From an uncultured bacterium (lineage in GTDB: Bacteria; CSSED10-310; CALFER01): a stretch of DNA of 58,142 nucleotides. Shown here piece after piece: positions 26,200-34,484 of this stretch. Within the stretch, counting starts at the first letter, position 1. Each line of letters begins with the position of its first letter. The notes under the pieces were generated by a model, which was given only the letters and a program-made list of their open reading frames with translations, made no database searches and was not told the DNA's origin. Both the position numbers and the translations under genes were made by a program. The stretch spans positions 1 through 58,142 of the forward strand of contig CALFER010000014.1 of NCBI GenBank assembly GCA_937951895.1, given 5' to 3'.

Positions 26200-26228
26200 T
26201 TTATACCAAATTAGCTCTTCCTAGACAA
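26200..26228 (-). promoter_or_regulatory. Predicted promoter of the giant helicase gene
   Basis: Minus strand TTGTCT (26228-26223), 17-base spacer, TATAAA (26205-26200). The start of transcription would fall at about 26193, at the ATG of the 40-codon leader ORF. Confidence 0.45.
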
Positions 26229-26552
26229 GCATATAAGCTATTTTGAAGTCATTTTATCTAGATTCGAAAAGTGTTGATTTTTAAATTCTATCGACAGAAA
26301 ATGTACTCCTCTGTGACTCAGGAGATGAATCTGATCCCAGATGCGACCTGTTTGTCTGATCTGGATCCCATCAATCTTCAAAAAGGATCCTTCTGGCAGA
26401 TCACATCATCAAATCCTTTCCTCAATGCCGTGGATCCATCGATGACAACTGGATACCTCTGACCGGAATCAACCCCGACCAACGCTGTATTAAATGATCT
26501 CCGAGATAAAACGTGAATGTGTTTATCGACTCAATGAAATGCCTGAACGGAA
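26229..26552. other. Non-coding gap between integrase and helicase genes
   Basis: About 320 bases, AT-rich near the helicase side. I see no gene, RNA or clear repeat. It may hold part of an element boundary, but no direct repeat to the tRNA fragment at 17943 was found by eye. Confidence 0.35.
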
Positions 26553-27674
26553 CTACTTGCCGCTCTCGATCCGCTCCAAGATCTCTCTTTCATCTTCTTC
26601 CGGAATCTGTGCGTATCGCACTACCAGGTCAGACCGTTTATGTCCAAGTCTCTTCTGGACATACGCCACACTGGATCGTTTTAAGACGTTGTAGGCATGG
26701 GTGTGCCGGAACACATGGGGATGAAGATCCTGGATTTTAAGAGCCTCATCGGCGGGAAACAAGGCATTCGCTTCTTTTAGAAACGATTTAACGATGTAGT
26801 TGATTGTTCGAGATGCAGTTCCAGAGACATTATCCCGTCTTCGAGTGCCAACCGGCAGGAAGAGCGAAGTTGACGCCGGCAGCAGTTCCAAATCCAGTTT
26901 CCGTTCCGATTCAATGTAGGCTTTAATCGCATGAGCTGTCTCCTGCCCGATCAGGATGTCCCGAAGCGAGTTGCCCTTGCATTTTACGTTGATGAGCTTG
27001 GCGTCATGAATTTGATCCAGTTTCAACCCACAAACCTCGCTCCGGCGGAGGCCACCATGAAGCAGCAACATCAGAATTGCATAATCGCGTCGAGGCCGCT
27101 GATCTTTCTTCCTGCCCGGATGATCACTCTCCCTGTAGGTGATCCTCCGTTGCGCGACAACCAGAATTGCCTTTACTTGTTTATCCGTCAGTCCTTTCGG
27201 TCGCAGGGGTTCTTGCGCGGGCGGTTTTACACCTTCTGTAGGATCTCCCAGGGGTAGTAGATCTTCCCGAACAGAGTTCAACCATCGTCCGAAAGCCCTG
27301 ATCGATATCAGTCTCCTTGTGATCGTGGAGGGTTTCCGACCCAGACGCTGCAATGCGTCGATGTACTCTCTCGTGGCATGAGGCGACCACTTCTGCGCTT
27401 CCAGTTCCTTGAAATACTCTTTGAAGAATAAAAGAAAGTTCTCCAGATCACTATTGATGTGACGGACTGTTTCTGGGGATTTCAATCCCGTGATTCTATT
27501 CTTGAGGTAGACCTTGCTCAGAAGTTGGAGATCGTTCCCTGCCTGATGAAGATCTGCCGGAATATTGTTACCTGCAACAAACTTCGAGAGAATTGCAGGG
27601 GTTGAGGCTTGGGATACTTGATCTCCATTTATCCTGTTGTTACTGCTGGTTACCGCCCTTTCCAACTTCTGCAT
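26553..27674 (-). CDS. Tyrosine recombinase (phage-type integrase), complete
   Basis: 373 aa from the ATG at 27674, which follows AAGGA with six bases spacing and is downstream of the predicted transcription start; a longer frame to 27710 would begin inside the promoter palindrome. The N-terminal core-binding domain (about 45-150: LQLLSKVYLKNRITGLKSPETV...) precedes the catalytic domain: arginine in GGLRRSEVCGL, a lysine in NVKCKGNS, HxxR in HPHVFRHTH, GH in KRLGHKRSD and the nucleophile in VVRYAQIPEED. All catalytic residues are present. It is probably the integrase of the island carrying the helicase gene. Confidence 0.88.
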   Translation of the reverse strand: MQKLERAVTSSNNRINGDQVSQASTPAILSKFVAGNNIPADLHQAGNDLQLLSKVYLKNRITGLKSPETVRHINSDLENFLLFFKEYFKELEAQKWSPHATREYIDALQRLGRKPSTITRRLISIRAFGRWLNSVREDLLPLGDPTEGVKPPAQEPLRPKGLTDKQVKAILVVAQRRITYRESDHPGRKKDQRPRRDYAILMLLLHGGLRRSEVCGLKLDQIHDAKLINVKCKGNSLRDILIGQETAHAIKAYIESERKLDLELLPASTSLFLPVGTRRRDNVSGTASRTINYIVKSFLKEANALFPADEALKIQDLHPHVFRHTHAYNVLKRSSVAYVQKRLGHKRSDLVVRYAQIPEEDEREILERIESGK

Positions 27675-27694
27675 CCACAGTCCTTTCTCCTGCT

Positions 27695-27726
27695 TTGTTG
27701 CAGGTAACATACATTATCTGCAACAA
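27695..27726. promoter_or_regulatory. Palindromic operator over integrase promoter
   Basis: TTGTTGCAGGTAA (27695-27707) and TTATCTGCAACAA (27714-27726) form a near-perfect palindrome with a 6-base centre; 12 of 13 arm positions pair. It covers the predicted -10 and transcription start of the integrase gene. A third half-site, TTACCTGCAACAA, identical to the complement of the left arm, lies inside the coding region at 27567-27579. Likely a binding site for a repressor or for the recombinase itself. Confidence 0.6.
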
Positions 27727-27741
27727 GCATGAGAATGTCAA
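27713..27741 (-). promoter_or_regulatory. Predicted integrase promoter
   Basis: Minus strand TTGACA (27741-27736), 17-base spacer, GATAAT (27718-27713). Eleven of twelve consensus bases match. Transcription would start at about 27706, inside the palindrome. Confidence 0.6.
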
Positions 27742-27774
27742 CAACACATATCTGCTTTTCACTCCTGCTCTCTT

Positions 27775-28107
27775 TTAATAATTGATGCCACCCAGCGCGG
27801 CGTGTAAGCCTCCAAAAACACCACCAGTAGCAACAACAACACACAGAAGGATGAGGAATAGGATTATAAAAGCCGGAATGGCAGCTAGCGACCATTTAAT
27901 CATAAACATGACCATCGAACCAAATGGCATATCGAAATCAACAATCTTTGTCGTTTGGATTACCTGGGGAGGTATGGCAAAAACCTGAACGGGTTTGGAA
28001 GGTGACGAAGATTGTGAGGATTTTTCCTTGAATTGATGACCACAGGAACAGGCATCGACCCACCCGGGATTAACTGTCCCGCAATTCGGACATCTCATAT
28101 CGACCAT
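27775..28107 (-). CDS. Zinc-ribbon membrane protein, hypothetical
   Basis: 110 aa, ATG at 28107 behind AGGAGG. An N-terminal zinc ribbon (CPNCGTVNPGWVDACSCGHQF) is followed by a Ser/Pro linker and a C-terminal hydrophobic region with one or two helices (MVMFMIKWSLAAIPAFIILFLILLCVVV). No enzymatic motif. First (most integrase-proximal) of three similar small minus-strand genes at 27775-29202; each has its own strong ribosome-binding site. Probably element cargo. Confidence 0.6.
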   Translation of the reverse strand: MVDMRCPNCGTVNPGWVDACSCGHQFKEKSSQSSSPSKPVQVFAIPPQVIQTTKIVDFDMPFGSMVMFMIKWSLAAIPAFIILFLILLCVVVATGGVFGGLHAALGGINY

Positions 28108-28277
28108 CTAGAACCTCCTATTTTAGGTTTTTCTCCCCACTTGAGAACTCATAGTTCTCAATATCATCAGTAATCCAATTTATTCGATTTGAATTCATCG
28201 ATCCAATCCGCGATCTGGCTGTTGATTCTCTCCAACAGCTCCCCGAATTGAGAGCTCGGAAATATCATGTTTACAGG

Positions 28278-28781
28278 TTAATAACTGTTAATCGAATCCA
28301 CCTTTCCATTGAGAAATCCAATCTGCACCATCCCTCCTTTGCAGTTGTAATACCACAAATCCATCTCAAGCCCATCTGTCCTTATTCCTTCACCAAAGTC
28401 AATTCCTGCTTGGTTCATCTCTTGCTTGTCATCGGGTTCGCCGAGTGCTGCTGTAACTTGGTTCTGTCTCATTCCCATTCTAACGTTGTTGACAATTTCA
28501 TCTTGACTTCGGGTCGTAATCTTTCCGAGCGCTCCTATCCCGAAGGGAGGTGCATGACTATCCTTGACAGCTAAAAAAATAATAAAACTCAAAACAATCA
28601 AGAAGGAGATAATGCCAGTGACAAACTTTGAGGATCCATCTATTGCACCTTTTTTCTGCAGGTCGTGAGTGTGGGCTTTTTGGACATGATGGTTAAATCG
28701 CGCTTCATCAGTAGGAAATCCACAATACACGCATACGACAGCCCTGTTGTTTATCTCTTTACCGCATTGTTTGCAGTACAC
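28278..28781 (-). CDS. Zinc-ribbon, one-TM protein with SmpA/OmlA-like domain
   Basis: 167 aa from a GTG at 28781 behind AAGGAGG. N-terminal zinc ribbon (YCKQCGKEINNRAVVCVYCGFP), then a TM helix (FVTGIISFLIVLSFIIFLAV), then a ~75-residue C-terminal domain with NNVRMGMRQNQVTAALGEPDD, the phrase typical of SmpA/BamE-type folds. The predicted topology puts the ribbon in the cytoplasm and the BamE-like domain outside. Function unknown. Neighbour genes share the ribbon-plus-TM plan. Confidence 0.65.
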   Translation of the reverse strand: MYCKQCGKEINNRAVVCVYCGFPTDEARFNHHVQKAHTHDLQKKGAIDGSSKFVTGIISFLIVLSFIIFLAVKDSHAPPFGIGALGKITTRSQDEIVNNVRMGMRQNQVTAALGEPDDKQEMNQAGIDFGEGIRTDGLEMDLWYYNCKGGMVQIGFLNGKVDSINSY

Positions 28782-28881
28782 TGTATCCTCCTTTCAAGCA
28801 TCTTTCAGCGAGGATTGAACTCTCCTTTCATTAAATAGTATCGTGAAAGAGAGGACAGGTGAATCAATGGGCTCGCTGCTG

Positions 28882-29202
28882 TTATGACGAAAACGGTACA
28901 CCTCTTGCGTCTTGCTTAACTGTGCAAATATCAATTATAGCCCATATTCCGACGGCGACAGCTGGTAAGATTAGCCATCCAGTTAGAAGTACAATTAGAA
29001 GTTGCGTCACTGCCTTCTTCGTATATCCAGCATAGAAATTATGAATACCGAATCCACCAAGAAAAAAGCCCAAGAGTATATATGCCACGCGACTTTTAGC
29101 TTCTGCTGAACCTGATAATGTAGCACTTCCTGTTGGAACTCCACATTTCATGCAGATTGCAGCATTGTTCGAAATCTCGTTGCCACATTCCTTACAGAAC
29201 AT
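28882..29202 (-). CDS. Zinc-ribbon TM2-domain protein
   Basis: 106 aa from the ATG at 29202 with AAGGAGG five bases upstream; the longer frame to 29256 is not needed. Zinc ribbon (FCKECGNEISNNAAICMKCGVP) followed by a TM2 domain (VAYILLGFFLGGFGIHNFYAG..., then WLILPAVAVGIWAIIDICT). TM2 proteins have two helices joined by a short polar turn; their function in bacteria is unclear. A TATAAT sequence about 80 bases upstream may be its -10 box. Confidence 0.72.
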   Translation of the reverse strand: MFCKECGNEISNNAAICMKCGVPTGSATLSGSAEAKSRVAYILLGFFLGGFGIHNFYAGYTKKAVTQLLIVLLTGWLILPAVAVGIWAIIDICTVKQDARGVPFSS

Positions 29203-29702
29203 ATGTGCCTCCTTCGGACTCGTCTTGAGGAAACTTCGACAAAGACATCTGTACATCAGTTGTCGTTTCCGCGAAAAAAATTATAATCAGGAAAGAGTGG
29301 TATGACGGTTTTCCCATACCCATTTTTGTACTACAATTCGCCTTGCCGTGTCAAACAAGAGATTCAAGGAGTTGTCATTGGCAAGGATCAAGGCATCGCG
29401 AGGGATCGTCTCGAAAACCTCCTTTAGGCCTCGATGGGAGTACGGCGAGTTCTTTCGCGCGAATGCCGATATTCATCAGACGCACCTTCTTTCAAGGTAT
29501 CGTCAGCATGCAGGGAATGGCATTTAAGGACTCGTTCAAGAGATCTCGAATGACCCCAAGCAGATGCTCCGGCGTGGCGCGAGCGAAGACCAAATGGCTT
29601 CATGGTGAGTTAAAAACGATCCATTCCTTCCGACACCGGTCCCGCATTGTAAACGTATGTTGAAAAACAACCGACGGAGTGAACAGAATTTCGTCAACTC
29701 CA
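29203..29702. other. Decayed or non-coding stretch
   Basis: No intact gene supported. The minus strand around 29300-29440 reads as protein-like (SPYSHRGLKEVFETIPRDAL) but the similarity is broken by frameshifts on the 5' side, so it looks like an old gene fragment whose family I cannot name. Confidence 0.35.
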
Positions 29703-29930
29703 TCATCGACAGCGACCAATCGATAGACCGTCCGTATATCCTTCAATAGCGTCAGTGAAAAGCTCACAGCCCACTTCCTCCTTCCATTCATGTCCGATCA
29801 GGATCCGGCAGGATCTAGCTGTGTCTCTTTGGCGTGATAATCCAGGCGGATCTGAAGCAATTTGCACAAATCCGCTGAGAGCAATCACGATAATTGCTAG
29901 GATGCAAATCACGATAATTGCTGAGCGCAT
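29703..29930 (-). CDS. Short exported or membrane-anchored hypothetical protein
   Basis: 75 aa from the ATG at 29930, which follows GGAG at a good distance. An N-terminal hydrophobic segment (MRSAIIVICILAIIVIALSGF) precedes a short hydrophilic tail with two cysteines. It is a weak case, supported mainly by the ribosome-binding site and the signal-anchor-like start. Confidence 0.4.
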   Translation of the reverse strand: MRSAIIVICILAIIVIALSGFVQIASDPPGLSRQRDTARSCRILIGHEWKEEVGCELFTDAIEGYTDGLSIGRCR

Positions 29931-30073
29931 GAGTTCTCCAAATGATTTCGGTAACAATAACGCGTTTGGGAAGAACAAACAGCGAAGCCAGGATGCATGG
30001 ATGATGTCCATTTATCCTGGCTTTGGGTTGAGCGACAAAGCGGGTTAAACTACTGTTTCCGCGACGTCATCGT

Positions 30074-30907
30074 TCAGTTCTTCAGTTTAAGACGCGGTTT
30101 GTCTTGCATAAACACCTCAAAGTAGAGTTTCTCATCCAGTCGGTTGAGTTCGCGTACGTATGCCGCATCGACCAGTTCGGATGCCAAGTTATGGAGCACG
30201 CGGAGATTTCCTGTTGCATGTTTGATCAGCGTCATCTTGAGTTCATCCGTCATCAGGTGACTGCATCCACTTTCATTGAGCGAATGATTCAGGCATTGCA
30301 TCATTTGATCTCGATCCAGGGGTTGCATCAACAGACGCGTATGGATTCGGCTGCCCAGTCCCACCAGGACAGAGTTCTTGAATCGTTCCGGCAATCGTGA
30401 ATCTCCGCACAATATCGTCGTTAGCAGACATTGTGAGTCGAATTGATCGCTTCCAAGAATGCGAATCTCGTTGAGACATTCATCCGGCATCTCCTGCGCT
30501 TCGTCGATCAGCAGAACAGGAAAATACAGAGTCTTTTTGAAATGATCTTTCCAGCGCTCTCGAAGCATCTTGAATCCGCCGTATCGGTTGGCCGGACTCA
30601 GCTTCAAGCCGAAAAGATCACCGATTTCACGATAAAAGTCACCGATCCGGCTCTGGGGTCTGCGCATGACTCCTGTCACGACATCCGGATAGGCAGACAG
30701 TCGCTTCGACAATCGCTGCAGTGTCTTGGATTTCCCCACTCCCGGCTCTCCCGTGATGAGTGCAAATCCTCCGCGACGTAACTGATTATCAATCTTGCGA
30801 CAAAAGAACTCGGCGTCCGGATGCGGCCAGATCGCCTCTTCGGGAATATCCGGCAAAAATGGATTGTATTTTAATCCGAAAAAGGTCAGCAGGTTCCTGT
30901 CATTCAT
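30074..30907 (-). CDS. ExeA/TniB-like AAA ATPase of transposon
   Basis: 277 aa from the ATG at 30907, with GAGGAT upstream, overlapping the end of the transposase frame by 8 bases. MNDRNLLTFFGLKYNPFLP is the typical start of ExeA-family ATPases. Walker A is GEPGVGKSKTL, Walker B is VLLIDEAQEM, and LLTTILCGDSRL and SRIHTRL are the sensor/arginine-finger regions. In rve-type transposons such ATPases regulate target choice, like TniB or IstB. Third gene of the element. Confidence 0.85.
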   Translation of the reverse strand: MNDRNLLTFFGLKYNPFLPDIPEEAIWPHPDAEFFCRKIDNQLRRGGFALITGEPGVGKSKTLQRLSKRLSAYPDVVTGVMRRPQSRIGDFYREIGDLFGLKLSPANRYGGFKMLRERWKDHFKKTLYFPVLLIDEAQEMPDECLNEIRILGSDQFDSQCLLTTILCGDSRLPERFKNSVLVGLGSRIHTRLLMQPLDRDQMMQCLNHSLNESGCSHLMTDELKMTLIKHATGNLRVLHNLASELVDAAYVRELNRLDEKLYFEVFMQDKPRLKLKN

Positions 30908-31151
30908 GGGTATCCTCGCTTTCCGGGATCTCGTCCAGATCAATATATGCTGGCGGTAAACCGGTCGCTGCGTAGTCTGCGATGTAGTGTCTCAACAAAG
31001 GTGCAATGGTGTCGGTTTGATGCGGTGTCGTTTCAATGACCGCTTCAAGTGGTTTTCGCATCCCGTGTGCATTCGCTGCTTTGTTTTGCGGATGGATGCG
31101 AGTCAGCCATTGTCCGGTTCTCGAATCCACCAGATACGCTACGGATAAATC
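30900..31151 (-). pseudogene. C-terminal part of the transposase after an in-frame TGA
   Basis: The same reading frame as the transposase continues past its TGA for another ~83 codons (DLSVAYLVDSRTGQWLTRIHPQNKAANAHGMRKPLEAV...), ending where the ATPase gene begins. This is the normal C-terminal tail that contacts the ATPase partner in such elements. A single TGG-to-TGA change (a tryptophan position, QS-W-DLS) would explain the break. Confidence 0.65.
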
Positions 31152-32360
31152 TCAACTCTGATACCGGATCGCCAGCTTTTCGACATGCCGATAGTGCGAC
31201 GGTATCTCGAATCGGACGCCTTCAATCGTAATCGTACCATCCGTTCGCCGCTGGGTCCGATCTATCTGCGTGCAAAATGCCCGTTTCAGTGTCTCGACAT
31301 CCGGACACTCACGAGCAACGCTTGTCCCGTTTATCGTTCGATCCAATGGCATGCAGCCGATCTCTCGGTGCACACGTTTGTTATACTCCAACTCAACCCA
31401 TGCTTGCGTCGACAGGTTGAGAAACCCGATCGTCATCGACGACTTGTCTTCCAGCATCGTCATCAATCGACCTTCCAGATTCCCCCAGAACGACTCTTGT
31501 TTCCCGTTTTGATAGGGTGAATAGGCCAATGTCAGTTGATGCAAAACACCCAGTGCTTCCAGTCCATTGCGCGTTTCATGAGCCAGCATTGCGCTGCCGT
31601 TGTCGGTCATCAATGCCCGTGGCAAACCACGCTTCATGAATGCCTGCATCAGACCATGACATACTATCTGAGCCGTCTCCCCGAAATACCACTGAATGTG
31701 GCAGCATAACCGGGAATGGTCATCCATGACGCAAAACGCATGAGGCGTACGCCACGTGCCTCGATCATCCAGCACACTGCGTTTGCCCGTGTGAAAGTCT
31801 AAATGCCACAGACCATGCACATAGGGCGAATCATATCCTCGCACCTCTCTCTTTTCTCGATGTTGGATCGCTCGGATCTGCCCCTCTGTCGCATTCCTGG
31901 GCAATCGTTTCTTCGGATACCATCCTTTCGATTTCATAAGCCGGCGAATCGTTGAATACGATGGAATGTGTCCCAGGTCATGCCCCTCATAACTCAAGGC
32001 CATTACATTTTCTGCATGCAGTGCATAGGTCCAACCGGGATGACGCAGATACTGCTCCTGAAGTGCATCCATCAATTCAGGTGAGATGTCTTTATTGGTG
32101 CCGATATCCGATCGCGGGCATCGCATCAGTGCGTGAATCGGATCATCCTCCCGTCGGGCCTTGTAATACCATCTCTCGATCGTGCTGGCATCAAATCGAA
32201 CCCATTCGTCCTTGACCGGGTGCTTCCATGGCTTTTCCGCAAGCGTTTCTAATTCTAACTGCAGATTGCCACGCTCCGGCGGCGACGCCAGAAGTGCCCC
32301 GATGATTGAAAAACGGAGCTTCGCCCATTTGTCGATCCCGCTCTGCCGTTTGTTACTCAT
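31152..32360 (-). CDS. rve-type DDE transposase, interrupted by TGA
   Basis: 402 aa from the ATG at 32360 behind AAAGGAG. The N-terminal half is HTH-rich (VRFDASTIERWYYKARR, then HPGWTYALHAENVMALSYEGHD). The catalytic core has the DDE residues: HLDFHTGKRSV (D), LMTDNGSAML (D) and SPYQNGKQESFWGNLE (E). The reading frame stops at TGA 31154-31152 but stays open afterwards for 83 codons. It lies between a zinc-binding protein and an ExeA-type ATPase, as in Mu/Tn7-like minimal elements. Confidence 0.85.
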   Translation of the reverse strand: MSNKRQSGIDKWAKLRFSIIGALLASPPERGNLQLELETLAEKPWKHPVKDEWVRFDASTIERWYYKARREDDPIHALMRCPRSDIGTNKDISPELMDALQEQYLRHPGWTYALHAENVMALSYEGHDLGHIPSYSTIRRLMKSKGWYPKKRLPRNATEGQIRAIQHREKREVRGYDSPYVHGLWHLDFHTGKRSVLDDRGTWRTPHAFCVMDDHSRLCCHIQWYFGETAQIVCHGLMQAFMKRGLPRALMTDNGSAMLAHETRNGLEALGVLHQLTLAYSPYQNGKQESFWGNLEGRLMTMLEDKSSMTIGFLNLSTQAWVELEYNKRVHREIGCMPLDRTINGTSVARECPDVETLKRAFCTQIDRTQRRTDGTITIEGVRFEIPSHYRHVEKLAIRYQS

Positions 32361-32457
32361 ATCGACTCCTTTCTTGGAGGGTGCTTCCCTCAGAGCCGAT
32401 CGTAGATTGAAACCGATCCCGATAGAACTGGCATCTTTTGCGTGGATTGTGTCTCCA

Positions 32458-32991
32458 TTACCCAGCGTGCTCCCGATCCGGCATTCCCAGTAAAAACCAG
32501 ATGCATGCCATCACACCATTCAGTGCATCCCGGGCGCGTCGGACAAATACAGTGAGCAACAATCCTGGAAGTCGACCCATGTGTATCTCTACAGGAACCC
32601 GTCCTCGAATCGTCTGCCATAACGGACTCTTCGGGAAACCATCCCGAAAATATGCGGCCCATCGGAAAATGGTCCGCACATCCACATCCAGCATCTCACT
32701 TAATGCCTGTGCCGACTTCTGTCCGCTCTGCCAGAGAGTCAGCCCCACCAGGATTGCACACTGATATGTCGATCGCCTCCCCATGAACAAACTCGATGGC
32801 GGCAATACCCGCTTGCGACAATCCGGATTCCCACAGCACAGACTGTACCGATTCCGATACTTATCCGGCAGATCAACGCGACTCCCGTTTGCCTTCCTCT
32901 GATACGTCGCAAGGTGCAACGGCCCCTTGCAATACGGACATCGGCCTCCCCTCACACCCTCCATCAACCATACATCCAACTCGTGCATCAT
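32458..32991 (-). CDS. Zinc-binding helix-turn-helix protein of transposon
   Basis: 177 aa from the ATG at 32991 (MMHELDVWLMEG). The frame stays open to a GTG at 33078, but that extension runs across an inverted repeat. A zinc-binding region (RCPYCKGPLH, then CCGNPDCRKRVLPPSSLFMGRRSTY) is followed by an HTH-like segment (SEMLDVDVRTIFRWAAYF). It always accompanies the rve transposase/ExeA type of element and probably binds transposon ends. First gene of the element. Confidence 0.7.
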   Translation of the reverse strand: MMHELDVWLMEGVRGGRCPYCKGPLHLATYQRKANGSRVDLPDKYRNRYSLCCGNPDCRKRVLPPSSLFMGRRSTYQCAILVGLTLWQSGQKSAQALSEMLDVDVRTIFRWAAYFRDGFPKSPLWQTIRGRVPVEIHMGRLPGLLLTVFVRRARDALNGVMACIWFLLGMPDREHAG

Positions 32992-33050
32992 CCGAAACAA
33001 CGTGACGGACCCTAAAATCTGTGCTATCAAGTTTCTACCCTTTCTAGGGC

Positions 33051-33097
33051 AGAAGGAATCCCGTTGACAGCACCACACTATCTGAGGGATTCCTTCT
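33051..33097. repeat. 12-bp inverted repeat at transposon/IS256 junction
   Basis: AGAAGGAATCCC (33051-33062) and GGGATTCCTTCT (33086-33097) are perfect complements separated by 23 bases. Directly beside it CCCTTTCTAGGG (33038-33049 area) forms a second small hairpin. It lies exactly between the zinc-protein gene and the IS256 fragment and could mark the element end or an IS terminal repeat. Confidence 0.5.
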
Positions 33098-33157
33098 CTT
33101 TCCCCGCACCTATCTTGCTATATTACTCAGAGATTTACATCAATTATCGCGCTTGCG

Positions 33158-33528
33158 CTCATCAGGAAGGCATCGCGAAGCTCAAACAGCAGGCGAGTTG
33201 GCTTGAGCTCGAGTTTCCCGGCGCAGCGGCCAGCTTGATGGAAGGTCTCGAGGAAACATTTACCATCAACAAACTGGACCTGTCGCCATCGCTCCGCAGA
33301 TGCCTTGGGACAACGAACATTATCGAGAGTCCGAATTCAGGTGTCCGGTATCGCACGAACCGGGTTTGCCGCTGGAAAGACGGAAAAATGATAATGAGAT
33401 GGGCAGCTTCAGCATTCCTTGATACTGAGAAATCATTTCGGAAAATTCAGGGTTATAAGGATTTATGGATGCTCAAAGCCTCGCTGAATGATCCGGTTTC
33501 GTTTGCATCCGACAGAAGAGTTGCTTAA
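33158..33528 (+). pseudogene. IS256-family transposase C-terminal fragment
   Basis: Frame reading EGIAKLKQQASWLELEFPGA, LMEGLEETFTINKLDLSPSL, RRCLGTTNIIES, RVCRWKDGKMIMRWAAS and FRKIQGYKDLWMLKASL: the conserved C-terminal third of IS256-type transposases, including the final catalytic glutamate of TTNIIES. The first ~250 codons with both aspartates are absent, so it is inactive. A 66-base segment of it is repeated at 33679-33744. Confidence 0.8.
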
Positions 33529-33678
33529 CATGAACTCAGCCACCCACTTTCAACTAAAGTCGGGACACATTCAGGATGGATGAACTTTGATATTCTGGAA
33601 GGATAGGTCCACAGAATCCGATAAATGCAGTCCACAATTTCGACAGGTGCAGTCTGTGTGCTATTCAAAGGCTGACCT

Positions 33679-33744
33679 ATCAGGATGGTATCGCAAAGCT
33701 CAAGCAGCAGGCGAGTTGGCTTGAACTCGAATATCCCGGCGCAA
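33679..33744 (+). repeat. Second IS256 fragment (partial duplicate of 33161-33226)
   Basis: Sixty-six bases nearly identical to 33161-33226 (both contain GGCGAGTTGGCTTGA and CCCGGCGCA), then the similarity stops abruptly. It shows a second, shorter relic of the same IS family 500 bases away. The rest of 33529-33863 holds no gene I can support. Confidence 0.7.
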
Positions 33745-33863
33745 GAGTGTATACAATTACTATTGATTTAAAAAGACAACCATAAAGAATCCAATGAAAA
33801 TCCAATTGTTTTACATCTAATCCTCCATCAGAATGAATTTTTCGTGTTATAGTAAGGAATTTG

Positions 33864-34484
33864 CTAAGAAACCAACTTCGCGAACATCGGACCATCCGGA
33901 ATATGGAGAAGTCCGAGAACCTGAACTATCTCTAACAGATCGATGTGTTTCTCAACCGCAGAGTCTATCAAGGCATCGGGATCTGGGGATGGCACTCGCA
34001 TGCCGTTAAGTACGTAGTAGTCGTGCTTGATCACGGCAAGTGTTGCATCGTATCGCCCGTTTTCGAGATCCAACTCAGTTGCTGTTATCAGGAATTTTTC
34101 TGCCTCCCTTACGACCGGCAAGGAGGCGGTCCTTGGCCTTTTACCCTTGAAGACAGAGAGGGCACGGTAGTAGTAGCCACTCGGGTGATCGGGGTGGGAA
34201 TCAATCAGTGTCCAAAGAAACTTGTCGCAAAGGTTGAATAATCCGAGTTTCAGATAGCAAACTCCGATCGCGATAAGTGCGTTGCGATCCCGGGAGTCCC
34301 CCTTTAGGGTCTTTGAGTAAAAGGCAATAAATTTCTTAATGGCAGACTCTTCAAATTTCTCCAAGTGCGCAACAGATTCCACGAGAATTGGTGATTTGCA
34401 ATTCTTGCACATGTTGTTCATGAGAGATTCACAGTCGAAGATCCAACCACATTGCGAGCATGTCTGACCTGCTGCCTCTATCAT
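33864..34484 (-). CDS. Zinc-ribbon/TPR-like hypothetical protein
   Basis: 206 aa. The N-terminus has two CxxC pairs (CSQCGWIF, CKNCKSP) spaced as in zinc ribbons. The remainder is helical with TPR-like repeats (ALIAIGVCYLKLGLFNLCDKFLWTLIDSHPDHPSGYYYRALSVF). No enzymatic motif. It is a soluble protein-binding adaptor by appearance. The recurrence of N-terminal zinc ribbons in this region (27775-29202, 40975, 47128) is notable. Confidence 0.6.
   Translation of the reverse strand: MIEAAGQTCSQCGWIFDCESLMNNMCKNCKSPILVESVAHLEKFEESAIKKFIAFYSKTLKGDSRDRNALIAIGVCYLKLGLFNLCDKFLWTLIDSHPDHPSGYYYRALSVFKGKRPRTASLPVVREAEKFLITATELDLENGRYDATLAVIKHDYYVLNGMRVPSPDPDALIDSAVEKHIDLLEIVQVLGLLHIPDGPMFAKLVS

Noticed and set aside
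27675..27710. Integrase start at 27710
   Set aside because: The predicted transcript begins at about 27706 and no ribosome-binding site precedes this ATG; 27674 has AAGGA.
31152..31154. TGA as selenocysteine
   Set aside because: It sits at a tryptophan position of a transposase, with no reason for Sec and no obvious SECIS-like hairpin seen by eye.
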